Of a stretch of DNA of 64,000 nt, positions 38,305 to 46,721 are shown piece after piece (the stretch's first letter is position 1; each line of letters begins with the position of its first letter). The notes beneath the pieces are model-generated. The model was given only the letters and a program-made list of their open reading frames with translations, was not told the origin of the DNA and did not search any database. Source of the stretch: a virus; the IMG/VR virus record IMGVR_UViG_3300042504_002519, positions 1-64,000 of that record; one strand, written 5' to 3'. Made by a program: the position numbers and the translations under genes.

Positions 38305-39557
38305 TAGCTATCTCTGAGGCTATCGAAGTTAGGCTCTCGCCCTTGCTGAATAGACTTGAGGTTGTCATCGAAGGTCCGCAGTTGAGCGATCTTGCGGATC
38401 CGTTCTTGGTTGCGGCTATCAGCAGAGCGACGCTCCCCTTCGACCATATTCTTTCTCATGTAGGAGATGGTCTCACGGGCAGACTTGACGGAGGGATACT
38501 CAAACCCGTCAGAATCGGTAAATGTATCGTCGTCTTTCTTACCCTTCATGCGATTCAGATCCGCATCATAGTCTCTGATCATCTTCTTGGCTTCACTGTT
38601 TATGCCTCGCTCAGGCCCAAGCTCTTTCAGCCCCCTTTGGATCCGATCCCGCTCTTGCCGTAGCTGGCTTACAGTTACATTGCGCCCTTCATAGATGAAC
38701 TTAGCTGGACCTCGCTGTAATGACGCGATTTCAGCCTCTTTCCGCTTGATTTCAGCTTGATCGTCTTTATAGAGCTGCTTCGCGTCTCGATCCATCCTCT
38801 TTTGCAAGGATTGATAGTGAGCAATGGCTTCCTTGGGTGAGTCCCATTTCTCCTGCGGGCTAATCAGGTCTGATACGGGCCGATCCGCTGGACCGCCCTT
38901 GATCCGAGCGATGTAATCGTCCATCCTGGCCTTTTCCTGGGCATACTCCTTAGCAGAGGTATCTGTCCTCGACAGGATGCCGTCGATCTCGCTAGTGAGC
39001 TGGCTAACCCGTTTCTTAGCGATTTCACCCGCTCCAGCTTTAAGCTTCTTCAGGTCAGCGGGATCTGCCTTGCTCAGTGCATCGGCAGCTTTTTTCTGGC
39101 TAGGGTTGAGCTTGCCACCGCCTACTATGCAATTCCGCCCCTTAGCGATGCAGCTACCGCCACAAAGCTTTCCTTTGGTGCAATTCTTGGTCTTTCCACT
39201 ACCCTTGGATCCACCTTTGCCCCTAGCAAAGTCCACCGCATACCATACCCGCTCAGACATTGACGCCGCTTGTCTGTTGGGGTCTTCGTTGTAGCTAATT
39301 TCGCCATTGCGGTAGGTGGCAATATAGGCCTCGGGTGGCTGCGCACCAGTGACACCAGTAAAGCGAATGGTCCACCCATTGGCCGGGGTGCCAATGTCGA
39401 TGTCATCGATGCTGGTCATCCGTTGCTCGCCTTCATCGAAGAAGCTACGCACCAATAACATAGCCGCTTGTACCGTCTTCCTCGCCCCATCAGGCTTACG
39501 TTCCGCAAAGTCTGCAACAAAGTGCGGATAACCTTGCATGTCGTAGATGATAGGCAT
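38301..39557 (-). CDS. Cys-motif family protein A with coiled-coil C-terminus
   Basis: About 418 aa using the ATG at 39557 (IIYDMQGYPHFVADF), 27 nt downstream of a late element; a longer frame starts within the element itself. N-terminal beta domain, then the four-Cys motif CTKGKLCGGSCIAKGRNC (C-x5-C-x3-C-x6-C) shared with the proteins at 39789 and 56389. The C-terminal 250 residues are Lys/Glu-rich coiled coil (AEIKRKEAEIASLQRGPAKF). It sits backwards between gpF and gpG in the head operon, like a moron. A 60-bp piece of its 3' part is duplicated at 39725-39784. Confidence 0.7.
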   Translation of the reverse strand: MPIIYDMQGYPHFVADFAERKPDGARKTVQAAMLLVRSFFDEGEQRMTSIDDIDIGTPANGWTIRFTGVTGAQPPEAYIATYRNGEISYNEDPNRQAASMSERVWYAVDFARGKGGSKGSGKTKNCTKGKLCGGSCIAKGRNCIVGGGKLNPSQKKAADALSKADPADLKKLKAGAGEIAKKRVSQLTSEIDGILSRTDTSAKEYAQEKARMDDYIARIKGGPADRPVSDLISPQEKWDSPKEAIAHYQSLQKRMDRDAKQLYKDDQAEIKRKEAEIASLQRGPAKFIYEGRNVTVSQLRQERDRIQRGLKELGPERGINSEAKKMIRDYDADLNRMKGKKDDDTFTDSDGFEYPSVKSARETISYMRKNMVEGERRSADSRNQERIRKIAQLRTFDDNLKSIQQGREPNFDSLRDSY

Positions 39558-39584
39558 GGCAGCGAATAGAATGGCGTCGCTTTT

Positions 39585-39594
39585 AGTGTGCCCA
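39585..39594 (-). promoter_or_regulatory. Late element TGGGCACACT for Cys-motif gene A
   Basis: Leftward TGGGCACACT followed by AAAAGCGAC, 27 nt before the start at 39557. Confidence 0.62.
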
Positions 39595-39599
39595 GCCAT

Positions 39600-39722
39600 G
39601 GATCCATCACCCTGGGCAACCTAGATCCAGCGCTATGGATCCATGATGAGTCAGTTTCAGGTCAGTGCCGATGATAGCCAGGTCCAGGCGATGCTGGCCC
39701 GGGCGGCGCGTCGGCTAAACAA
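39600..39722 (+). repeat. Duplicate of the gpG 5' region
   Basis: Matches 40641-40768 (late element, leader and first 25 codons of the gpG-like gene) with about 10 percent differences. Marks one edge of a duplicated segment. Confidence 0.88.
39613..39622 (+). promoter_or_regulatory. Late element TGGGCAACCT before the gpG fragment
   Basis: TGGGCAACCTAGATCC, paralogous to the one at 40659; it now drives only the truncated gpG copy. Confidence 0.5.
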
Positions 39723-39858
39723 AACGACGCTCCCCTTCGACCATGTTCTTTCTCATGTAGGAGATGGTCTCACGGGCAGACTTGCAGGCTATAGGTTGAA
39801 GAACACTTTAGTCCTGTGTACCGATCCATCTGGTGAAACCCGAATCGCGGTAGCGTAG
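39646..39858 (+). pseudogene. Truncated copy of the gpG-like gene
   Basis: The first 25 residues (MSQFQVSADDSQVQAMLARA, ARRLN) equal the gpG homologue at 40692. The frame then runs into antisense sequence of the neighbouring Cys-motif genes and stops at 39858. The fusion is a by-product of recombination. Confidence 0.8.
39725..39784 (-). repeat. Orphan C-terminal fragment of Cys-motif gene A
   Basis: Sixty bp, one mismatch, identical to 38428-38487. On the minus strand it encodes SARETISYMRKNMVEGERR and lies just after the stop of gene B. It is the remnant of a displaced gene 3' end. Confidence 0.9.
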
Positions 39859-40607
39859 AGCCCTCTATCCCCCCTTTTGGTCTTAGCGCTGTTTCTGGCC
39901 AAGTCCATTATCTTGGCTCTGTCCTGACTTGACGCTACTCTGTAGATAGATGTCATCAGGTCAGGATTCTCAAATATAAAGTGATCATTGCCATCCTTCT
40001 TTGCATACTGGTGGGCCGCTTTTAGCGCAAGACCCTGGAAGTATGGATCTTTTTTGTATGCGGCAATATCGCCAGGTTTAGATGTGGCGGTGATCGACAG
40101 CTTTTCTTCATCCTCTGTGTCAGTCGGCTTTAGCCCCCGACTAGACTGAGGTTTAGAGCTTTTCCCTTTTGCAGGTGCACCCCCCGAGCTAACCCCCTCT
40201 TGCTTGGCCACCCATTCTGAAGCTGTTTTGAACTGCCCCTGCAATGGGTTGCGACAGTTGCGGTTCTGACTGATGCAGGTATAGCCACAGGCATAGCCTT
40301 TCTTGCAAGCCTTCACCTGTTTGGTATTGCCAGCCAGCTTTAGCCTAGCAAAGTCCAAGGCATCCTCCATGAAGTCTGCCCCATCTTCATCAGGCAGGTC
40401 ACCAGGGTTGACTGGCGCATAGTCGATCAACCCTGGCTTAATGGTGTATCTGAATGGTACACCATTACCCAGGAAAGTACCTCGGGCCTCTCCACCGGTA
40501 ACGGTGACACTCTCCACAGATAGACTACCTCGAGTGAAGGTTGATCGGATGATCAGCTGAACAATAGCCTTAATCTGCTCTGGTGTCGGGTTCTTGGGTA
40601 GCTTCAT
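39789..40607 (-). CDS. Cys-motif family protein B
   Basis: 272 aa; leader with a late element 23 nt upstream. N-terminal 65 residues (KLPKNPTPEQIKAIVQLIIR, TGGEARGTFLGNG) are homologous to the 79-aa protein at 51478. Next is ACKKGYACGYTCISQNRNC, the shared four-Cys motif, then a linker and a distinct C-terminal domain (AAYKKDPYFQGLALKAAHQY, TSIYRVASSQDRAKIMDLAR, ending HRTKVFFNL) unlike gene A. Conserved front end with variable C-terminus is the layout of polymorphic effectors. It is inserted backwards in the head operon between the gpG fragment and gpG. Confidence 0.7.
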   Translation of the reverse strand: MKLPKNPTPEQIKAIVQLIIRSTFTRGSLSVESVTVTGGEARGTFLGNGVPFRYTIKPGLIDYAPVNPGDLPDEDGADFMEDALDFARLKLAGNTKQVKACKKGYACGYTCISQNRNCRNPLQGQFKTASEWVAKQEGVSSGGAPAKGKSSKPQSSRGLKPTDTEDEEKLSITATSKPGDIAAYKKDPYFQGLALKAAHQYAKKDGNDHFIFENPDLMTSIYRVASSQDRAKIMDLARNSAKTKRGDRGLYATAIRVSPDGSVHRTKVFFNL

Positions 40608-40630
40608 GGGGGTTCTTTAGCGCTATCCCT

Positions 40631-40640
40631 AGTGTGCCCA
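40631..40640 (-). promoter_or_regulatory. Late element TGGGCACACT for Cys-motif gene B
   Basis: Leftward TGGGCACACT followed by AGGGATAGCGCT, 23 nt before the start at 40607. Confidence 0.62.
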
Positions 40641-40658
40641 CCCATGGATCCATCACCC

Positions 40659-40668
40659 TGGGCACCCT
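40659..40668 (+). promoter_or_regulatory. Late element TGGGCACCCT upstream of gpG
   Basis: TGGGCACCCTGGATCCAGC, 23 nt before the ATG at 40692. Divergent from the element at 40631, 18 nt away. Confidence 0.6.
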
Positions 40669-40691
40669 GGATCCAGCATGACGGATCCACC

Positions 40692-41198
40692 ATGAGTCAG
40701 TTTCAGGTTAGTGCCGATGACAGCCAGGTGCAGGCGATGCTGGCCCGAGCGGCGCGTCGGCTAAACAACATGAGGCCCTTGTATGACGACATTGGGGCCT
40801 ACATGGAGCGGGATACAGACCAACGCTTCCAGCGACAACAGGCCCCGGATGGTACGCCATGGCGTGACCTATCGCCTAATACCTGGGCGGCCAAGCGTAA
40901 CCGCAAAATATTGAACGAGACTGGCCAGATGCGTGACTCGCTGGCCTATGAAGCGACTGGCACTGAGGTGATCATCGGCTTTGCTGACAAGAAAGCCCGC
41001 TGGCATCAGTTCGGCACCCGGCCCTATACCATTGTTCCTAAAAATGCCAGGATGCTGGCCTTCATGACCGCTGGCGGCCCTGCCTTCGCTAGGCAGGTAA
41101 ACCATCCAGGCATTCCAGCTAGGCCAATGCTAGGCATCAGCCGGGCCAATGTGGAGGAAATTGGCAGCATCGTCGGCGATCACATTGGCAAGCCATAG
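40692..41198 (+). CDS. Phage virion morphogenesis protein (Mu gpG/P2 gpS family)
   Basis: 168 aa. Family pattern: MRPLYDDIGAYMERDTDQRF, APDGTPWRDLSPNTWAAKRN, KILNETGQMRDSLAYEATGT, RWHQFGTRPYTIVPKNARML and IPARPMLGISRANVEEIGSI. These proteins act in tail completion or head-tail joining. The 5' end is duplicated upstream at 39600-39722. It is followed by a late element and the protease/scaffold gene. Confidence 0.9.
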   Translation: MSQFQVSADDSQVQAMLARAARRLNNMRPLYDDIGAYMERDTDQRFQRQQAPDGTPWRDLSPNTWAAKRNRKILNETGQMRDSLAYEATGTEVIIGFADKKARWHQFGTRPYTIVPKNARMLAFMTAGGPAFARQVNHPGIPARPMLGISRANVEEIGSIVGDHIGKP

Positions 41199-41211
41199 CT
41201 GGATCCATGGC

Positions 41212-41221
41212 TGGGCACACT
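41212..41221 (+). promoter_or_regulatory. Late element TGGGCACACT upstream of the protease gene
   Basis: TGGGCACACTTAAGACAG, 25 nt before the ATG at 41247. Confidence 0.62.
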
Positions 41222-41246
41222 TAAGACAGTTACCCAACCCTCAGCC

Positions 41247-42629
41247 ATGGTAGAAATTGAAATCCTTCGCAAGGGCCAGGCGGTCAGCTCCAACGGCACC
41301 GAAGTAGACCTGAACGATGAACTATTGGATCAGGTGGTCGAGTCCTACAACCCGACCAACTTCAAGGCACCCCTGATCGTCTCCCACAATACTGGCGGCC
41401 AGGACGATGCTAGCCTGGCCGAGTCGGAGCTAGCCTATGGCTTTCCGGTGGCCCTAAAGCGAGTTGGGGACCGGGTACGAGCTGTCTTTGATAAGGTATC
41501 GCCTCAATTTGTGCAATGGAACCGGGATGGACGGCTGCTAGGCATTTCCCCCAGCCTGTACCCACCCACCGCCCCAGCTAACCCTACCCCTGGCCGCTGG
41601 AGCCTACGCCACATTGCTGGCCTAGGTGCTTCACCGCCTGCCATCAAGGGCCTATCGCCGCTGGCCCTGTCTGAACTGACCGATGACCTCGACAATTGGG
41701 TACTCGACTTGAACGAATTTAGCCAGCCCGCTGATGATGCCGTCTCGGTCGCCTTCGACCTAGGCGAAAACAGCCTAGAAAGTGCAGCCACCACCATCAT
41801 GGAGCTGGCCAGCCAGATGCAGTCGGACCCAGAGGAAGGCTACATCCCTGATAGCCCTGAAGGTGAGGCGGTGCAGCTGATCCTCAGCGTTGCCCAGCAG
41901 ATGAAGGGCAGCGTCCCTGATGTCGCCGAAGACTATGACACCATCGTAGCGGCGGCTAGGACTGTCCTCGACGTAGCAGCCAAGGTGGCAGGCTATGGCG
42001 AAGTAGAAGAGCCTGAGGACGAGGACGACTACGAGTCCGAAGACTATGAATATGGCGGTCGGTGCAAAAAGTATCCAGGCTGTGGCTGCGTCGATGGCTG
42101 CGCGATGAAGAAAAATATGCAGTTCATGATGGCCAAGGTGCATGGATCCAAGATGAATTTTGGGGCTGGGCACAATAAGAACAAAGCCTATTACAACTAC
42201 GAAGAACCCCTACCGATCTCTGAAGGTGACACCATGTCTGATGCTGAACGCGACGAATTAGAGCTGCTTCGGGCCGAGCGAGAAGCCCTACAGCAAGAAG
42301 TTAGGGCCGCCCGGATCGAGTCTCTGGTCTCGTTCTGTGAAGCCTACCGGGACCGGTTCACTCCGGCCATGACTAGCCCCGTCTCGGTGGACTTCGGCGA
42401 AGAGTCCCACGAAATGGACGCGGTGGACTTCATGGCCAGCCTGAATGGCGCCCAACTGGCCTGGTTCAAAGAAATGGTTAAGTCCATGCCGCCCCAGGTG
42501 GACTTCGAGGAAATTGCCACTGATGACAAAGATCCGGGCTATGGCGATGATCTGTCCTTCGAGGAACAGTTACAGTCCGCCCGCCAAGCTCTGCAAAAAT
42601 CGTTTAACACTGCCGGGGGGCTCGAATAA
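41247..42629 (+). CDS. Mu gpI-like prohead protease with nested scaffold
   Basis: 460 aa. The N-terminal 150 residues match Mu gpI: ILRKGQAVSSNGTEVDLNDE, APLIVSHNTGGQDDASLAES, ELAYGFPVALKRVGDRVRAV, WSLRHIAGLGASPPAIKGL. The middle is acidic and carries an unusual Cys patch (RCKKYPGCGCVDGCAM). The C-terminal part from MSDAERDELELLRAEREALQ is a coiled-coil scaffold; an ATG at 42234 after GAAGGTGACACC would make it as a separate nested product, as in Mu gpZ. It overlaps the next gene by one base. Confidence 0.85.
   Translation: MVEIEILRKGQAVSSNGTEVDLNDELLDQVVESYNPTNFKAPLIVSHNTGGQDDASLAESELAYGFPVALKRVGDRVRAVFDKVSPQFVQWNRDGRLLGISPSLYPPTAPANPTPGRWSLRHIAGLGASPPAIKGLSPLALSELTDDLDNWVLDLNEFSQPADDAVSVAFDLGENSLESAATTIMELASQMQSDPEEGYIPDSPEGEAVQLILSVAQQMKGSVPDVAEDYDTIVAAARTVLDVAAKVAGYGEVEEPEDEDDYESEDYEYGGRCKKYPGCGCVDGCAMKKNMQFMMAKVHGSKMNFGAGHNKNKAYYNYEEPLPISEGDTMSDAERDELELLRAEREALQQEVRAARIESLVSFCEAYRDRFTPAMTSPVSVDFGEESHEMDAVDFMASLNGAQLAWFKEMVKSMPPQVDFEEIATDDKDPGYGDDLSFEEQLQSARQALQKSFNTAGGLE
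42234..42629 (+). CDS. Nested scaffold protein (internal start)
   Basis: In-frame internal ATG preceded by GAAGGTG. The 131-aa product is the coiled-coil/acidic C-terminal part of the protease gene, the classical Mu Z-like scaffold arrangement. Confidence 0.6.
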   Translation: MSDAERDELELLRAEREALQQEVRAARIESLVSFCEAYRDRFTPAMTSPVSVDFGEESHEMDAVDFMASLNGAQLAWFKEMVKSMPPQVDFEEIATDDKDPGYGDDLSFEEQLQSARQALQKSFNTAGGLE

Positions 42630-43174
42630 TGCCGATTCTCAACTATGCCAACATCACTGATGGCGATCTAATCTACGAAGGGCAGATCGTCTATACCGAG
42701 GATACGATCATCCGTACCGGCTACAACGCCGAAGCAAGTGCCATCATTCCCTTTGGCCGAGCTGTTGCCAAGGGTGCAGCTACCACCGGGGCCAGCAGCG
42801 ACCGGATCGACCTGGTCAACCTGGTCGATGGCAACTCTATCATCGTCGGCATCGCCGTTTCGACTGACGCCATTCAAAAGGTAACCGGCACCCCCGGCAC
42901 CGATGAGGCGGTCTCTGTCGTCTCTGGCGTGATGGGCTGGCCCGTTGACTATCCTGTGTCCTACCTGGTGCGGGGTGTCATCGGCGTCAGGGTAAGTGAT
43001 ACCGATACCGTCAAGCCTGGCGACGCTGTCTATGCCGTCCATACCGCCTCCAGCGGTGTGCTGGTGGGCACCTTCCGCAGTGACAGCACCAACGCCATCC
43101 AAATTACCAACGCTCGTTGGCTAGGCTATGGCGGTCAGAATGACATCGTTCCTCTCTCTATTAACTTGGCCTAG
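42629..43174 (+). CDS. Capsid decoration/cement protein
   Basis: 181 aa, beta-rich, between the scaffold and the major capsid genes where Mu-like phages put DUF2190-type or structural cement proteins. Motifs: AEASAIIPFGRAVAKGAATT, NSIIVGIAVSTDAIQKVTG, YLVRGVIGVRVSDTDTVKPG and DAVYAVHTASSGVLVG. The start overlaps the previous stop (TAATG). Confidence 0.75.
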   Translation: MPILNYANITDGDLIYEGQIVYTEDTIIRTGYNAEASAIIPFGRAVAKGAATTGASSDRIDLVNLVDGNSIIVGIAVSTDAIQKVTGTPGTDEAVSVVSGVMGWPVDYPVSYLVRGVIGVRVSDTDTVKPGDAVYAVHTASSGVLVGTFRSDSTNAIQITNARWLGYGGQNDIVPLSINLA

Positions 43175-43185
43175 GAGGTTTTTCA

Positions 43186-44130
43186 ATGGCAACTGGCGGA
43201 ACTCAGCTATATCGCTATCTTCAACAACGCTTGCCTGACATGATCACCAAGCGTTATGAGGATCTTCCTTATGATGCGGGGCTGCGGGTTGCCTCTGATG
43301 TAAACCTGCAAGCTGGTGCGCAAGAGATCGTAGCCGAAGTGCTCGACAAGGTGGGCGATGCCCAGGTTGTTGGCGATGGCACCTTCGACTTTCCTATCGT
43401 TGACCTCAACCTAAGCGAAGATCGCTATAAGGTGCTGATGGTCGGATCTGCTATGTCCTGGACGTTCCAACAAGAACGGGCCATGACCTTTGCAGGCAAC
43501 CTGACCCAGATGAATGCCCAGCGGGAGTCAACCGTTACCCGTTCTATTGCAGAGCGTCGTAACAAGATTGCCGCCTATGGCGAATCTCGGCTAGGCATTA
43601 CTGGCTTTTTGAATAATGCGTCGGTCACCCTGGTTAATAGCACCTTCGACTTCCACAACGCCAATACCACCCCTGACGATATGTACCAGTTCTTCCTAAC
43701 CCAGGTGGAACTGTTTGATACCGGCAGCAACAACGTCATGACGCCCACCCATGCCACCGTTAGTACTAAGCTGTACTACCGGCTATCAAAACGGCTTGGT
43801 GACACCCAGGTGACGGTCAAGGACTTCATCGAGCAGATGCTATCCAGCGAAGGAACCCCCTTCAAGATCCATAAGGACAAATGGAGCAATAGCAGCCTGC
43901 TGGAGGTCAATGGCGTTCAGGCCGGTGGTGTCAATAAGGATCGGATCACGCTGTTCACCATCAGCCGGGATATGGCTAGCCGTATGGTTGAGCCAACCGC
44001 GATGATGCCCATGGACTATGTGAGCGTCAAGAATGGGCGGAAAGTATTTCCGTTCTACTCCTGCGTGACACCAGTGATGTTCCATCAGATCCCTGGCTTC
44101 CGCTATATCGACGTTCCTAAGGCTGTTTAG
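43186..44130 (+). CDS. Major capsid protein (DUF2184/encapsulin-like family)
   Basis: 314 aa, behind AGGAGGTTTTTC, the strongest ribosome site in the window, consistent with the most abundant virion protein. HK97-fold capsid features: a helical N-arm, DAQVVGDGTFDFPIVDLNL, AMSWTFQQERAMTFAGNL, RRNKIAAYGESRLGITGFLN and PMDYVSVKNGRKVFPFYS followed by DVPK at the end. Length and the RNK/GxxxxGITGFLN block fit the DUF2184 capsid group. Confidence 0.88.
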   Translation: MATGGTQLYRYLQQRLPDMITKRYEDLPYDAGLRVASDVNLQAGAQEIVAEVLDKVGDAQVVGDGTFDFPIVDLNLSEDRYKVLMVGSAMSWTFQQERAMTFAGNLTQMNAQRESTVTRSIAERRNKIAAYGESRLGITGFLNNASVTLVNSTFDFHNANTTPDDMYQFFLTQVELFDTGSNNVMTPTHATVSTKLYYRLSKRLGDTQVTVKDFIEQMLSSEGTPFKIHKDKWSNSSLLEVNGVQAGGVNKDRITLFTISRDMASRMVEPTAMMPMDYVSVKNGRKVFPFYSCVTPVMFHQIPGFRYIDVPKAV

Positions 44131-44149
44131 ATAATTCCTGGTGACTGAC

Positions 44150-44545
44150 ATGACAACCTGCGTTGTTTACAAACCAACGGCTTGTTTTCCGCCCAAGGGT
44201 GTAGCGAGTGAAGTATTCTTTGACTCGCTATGCCTAAAGGCTGGGGCCAAAAACTACCTAACTGACGATGAACTAGAACGGCTGATCAGCCATGACGACT
44301 ACCCTCGCTATGAAGCATGGGGAGCCATCGAGGTGATCCAGCCAGAGCAGGAAGCGCCAGAGCTAGCCCCGGCCCCAGGCAAGCCTACCTACCCGGCTAA
44401 CTTGTCTGGCATCTCGGTAGAAAAGGCAGAAGACATTGTCAATGGCTGTGATGATGTGGTTGTCCTGCGGGCCTGGTTTGACGCCGAAACCCGCAAAACG
44501 TTGCGTGAAATCCTGACCCGTCGAATCGAGGAGATTCTTGAATAA
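44150..44545 (+). CDS. Head-region protein, likely head completion or stabilisation (131 aa)
   Basis: Starts MTTCVVYKPTACFPPKGVAS and has NYLTDDELERLISHDDYPRY; a Pro-rich linker then VEKAEDIVNGCDDVVVLRAW with FDAETRKTLREILTRRIEEI. The last helix pair is like short SAP/HeH-type domains common in head-completion proteins. Overlaps the next gene by one base. Placement directly after the capsid gene supports a head role. Confidence 0.6.
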   Translation: MTTCVVYKPTACFPPKGVASEVFFDSLCLKAGAKNYLTDDELERLISHDDYPRYEAWGAIEVIQPEQEAPELAPAPGKPTYPANLSGISVEKAEDIVNGCDDVVVLRAWFDAETRKTLREILTRRIEEILE

Positions 44546-44961
44546 TGGCCCAACAGCGTATCGTCGCCAGCCTAGAGCAGGCGTACTTTGAAGTAGACCT
44601 ATCGCTTGCCACCAATGCCCTCTGCGTTGATCAAGCATTCTTTATTGCCCAGCTACCTTGTAAGGTAGTGGGAATCAGCTATATCCATGCCACGGCTGGC
44701 ACCGATGAAGGTGCAGTCAATGTGCAGGTAACCAAAGATACGGGCACTGATGCCCCTGGTGCTGGCACCAACCTACTGACCAATAACACCAATGCTGGGT
44801 TTAACTGCAAAGGCACTATCAATGTGCTGCAGACCGGCGCTTTAGTCACCGCCGAAGCAACCCGCACCCTGGCCGCTGGTGAGCGGCTATCGGTAGACTT
44901 TGCTGGCACCCTGACGGCCCTGGCTGGCGTCACCCTGTCGGTACGGCTGCAGTACGTCTGA
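44545..44961 (+). CDS. Beta-rich structural protein (138 aa)
   Basis: VDLSLATNALCVDQAFFIAQ, VVGISYIHATAGTDEGAVNV, RTLAAGERLSVDFAGTLTAL and VTLSVRLQYV predict a beta sandwich. This type is common at the end of phage head modules as head fibre or decoration protein. The rightward head operon ends here with a strong terminator. Confidence 0.65.
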   Translation: MAQQRIVASLEQAYFEVDLSLATNALCVDQAFFIAQLPCKVVGISYIHATAGTDEGAVNVQVTKDTGTDAPGAGTNLLTNNTNAGFNCKGTINVLQTGALVTAEATRTLAAGERLSVDFAGTLTALAGVTLSVRLQYV

Positions 44962-44989
44962 TAAGTTTCTCCTCTGTGGTTCTCCCTCG

Positions 44990-45014
44990 CCCCCGGCATT
45001 GCTGGGGGTTTTTT
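44990..45014 (+). terminator. Rho-independent terminator of the head operon
   Basis: CCCCCGGC/GCTGGGGG-type stem, ATT loop, TTTTTT tail. It lies directly against the 3' end of the convergent recombinase gene. Confidence 0.9.
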
Positions 45015-45015
45015 C

Positions 45016-46323
45016 TTACCGGTTAAAGCGCACTTCTACCACCTCATTGCCTTGAATGATCACCCGATCTACCAGCTCAGCATAGAGCTGTCGGCGCTCG
45101 GGCGCTTCCAAGGCGCTCCAGTCCATCGTGGCTGCATCAATGGCCTGTTGCTGTAGCCGCTGGCTGCTGGCTAGCACCTGACCCTGGCTGCTACGCCTGG
45201 CCAAGATCTCTGCCTCGATAGCGGCCATCTCTTCAGCAATGGCGGAGCGGTGCGCTAGGGGCCTCAGGGCGGCTAATTCTTGCTCTAGGGCAGCAATGGT
45301 AGGGTCAAAGGCTGTGTCGGACTCCAGGCCATAGGCGATGGCCTCAGCATGGTCGATCAATGCCTCCTGGATAGCGGCTTCGATCATGTCCTGGCGACAA
45401 GCGCGGGTATGGGGGCAATCGCGCTCAGGAAAGTCGGTCCTAACAGCACAGGTGAAATACCGATGGCTGCGCCCAACAAAGGTACGGCAACGGGTGCCAC
45501 AGACACAGGAAACAATCGGCGGCACCGGGTACACCCGCCCCTGGTTGTTGCCACGTAGCTGACGGTTTAAGCCAATCAGGTAGTCGATGCGCTGATACTC
45601 TTCCTCGCTGATCAATGCTTGGTGGGTGTTATAGCGCCATTCGCCTGTCCTAGCGTAGTGCAAGTGGCCACGCAGCGCAGCGCTACGCAGCCAGGCCCGC
45701 CATCCGCCTCGGGTCTTATAAAGCCCATGGCGTTCTCCCATGTGGTTCAGTAGCTTGGTCAAATTGCCATGCTCTAGGTAGAACTCTATCGCTTCTCTGG
45801 CCTTCGCCCAGTCTGGCCCGGGCTCATAGCGGCTACCGTCTGGGGATCGTTGGTAGCCAAAGGGCGCCGGGCCACCCATCGGCCTACCCTGGCGCCGCAT
45901 TTGCACCGTAGCCCGCTGTAGGCGCTCTGATAGCTCTACTGAGTAGTAGTGGGCCATCAACGACTTTACGCCGGTCGTAAGCAGTCCTGACGCGGTCTGG
46001 AGCGTAATCTCCTGGCCGGTGGTTAGTTCCTTGACGATGGCGCCAGCGGCCTCTAGCTGGGCAAGGCTTTCCATCGCCCAGACGGTATCTCTTGCCCAAC
46101 GGGTCCATTCCACCACCCAGACGGTTACCTGGTGCCGTTGCTGGCGTAGTTCTAAGGCCCTGTCCACCATGCGTAGGAACTCGGGCCGGTCCCGACGGCG
46201 CCCTGACACATTCTCAGTAAATAGCTCGTCAAACTCGAGCTGCTGCTGGAATTGTTGGATCTGCAGTGTCAGGCTTTGCTCTTCTGTCGATACCCGCCCG
46301 TAGCACAGTTGATAATGCGCCAT
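45016..46323 (-). CDS. Large serine recombinase (XisF-like)
   Basis: 435 aa. Resolvase catalytic domain: YGRVSTEEQSLTLQIQQFQQ (the catalytic Ser in RVST), DRPEFLRMVDRAL, WVVEWTRWARDTVW, and the E-helix GVKSLMAHYYSVELSERLQR. The Recombinase domain follows (GRPMGGPAPFGYQRSPDGS, KARGGWRAWLRS-like). A Zn-ribbon domain has IVSCVCGTRC, FTCAVRTDFPERDCPHTRAC. A coiled-coil region and a short tail end it. It resembles the excisionase of cyanobacterial developmental elements (XisF) and would integrate or excise the phage. It interrupts the structural genes between head and tail modules. Confidence 0.9.
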   Translation of the reverse strand: MAHYQLCYGRVSTEEQSLTLQIQQFQQQLEFDELFTENVSGRRRDRPEFLRMVDRALELRQQRHQVTVWVVEWTRWARDTVWAMESLAQLEAAGAIVKELTTGQEITLQTASGLLTTGVKSLMAHYYSVELSERLQRATVQMRRQGRPMGGPAPFGYQRSPDGSRYEPGPDWAKAREAIEFYLEHGNLTKLLNHMGERHGLYKTRGGWRAWLRSAALRGHLHYARTGEWRYNTHQALISEEEYQRIDYLIGLNRQLRGNNQGRVYPVPPIVSCVCGTRCRTFVGRSHRYFTCAVRTDFPERDCPHTRACRQDMIEAAIQEALIDHAEAIAYGLESDTAFDPTIAALEQELAALRPLAHRSAIAEEMAAIEAEILARRSSQGQVLASSQRLQQQAIDAATMDWSALEAPERRQLYAELVDRVIIQGNEVVEVRFNR

Positions 46324-46448
46324 AGCAACAACCCTCCTAGCCCTAGCGTACTACGCTGGCCTCGAGCGACTGTGCCATAGCAAGAGCCTTGAGGAAGTCT
46401 TACCATGGCGCTACCGGGCATCCTAAGGCCAGTGATGGAGCTAGGCAG

Positions 46449-46721
46449 ATGGTTGAATGGCATGGCGAACGGTTCGATGACTACAACACGCCAAAACGTA
46501 CACCCAACCATCCTACCCATAGCCATGCTGTACTGGTCCGCCATGATGGCGTGATCCGGCTAGTGCGCTTTGGGGCCCAGGGCGCTAAGGGTTCACCCAA
46601 GAAAAAGGGCGAGTCAGCGGCATGGAAGGCCCGTCGCCTAGCCTGGTATGCCAGGCATCGCCAGAACATTGCCAGAGGCCCGCTGTCGCCTGCCTGGTGG
46701 GCCGCTAAGGTGAAATGGTAG
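46449..46721 (+). CDS. Conserved small phage protein (90 aa)
   Basis: ATG at 46449 gives MVEWHGERFDDYNTPKRTPN, then HPTHSHAVLVRHDGVIRLVR, FGAQGAKGSPKKKGESAAWK and ARHRQNIARGPLSPAWWAAK. This set of blocks (YNxPKRTPxHPxKSH, IRFGxQGxxGSPKxxGES, ARHxxNIxxGxxSPAxWA) recurs in many marine and cyanobacterial phages as a protein of unknown function. Basic, probably binds DNA. Divergent from the serine recombinase. Confidence 0.75.
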   Translation: MVEWHGERFDDYNTPKRTPNHPTHSHAVLVRHDGVIRLVRFGAQGAKGSPKKKGESAAWKARRLAWYARHRQNIARGPLSPAWWAAKVKW

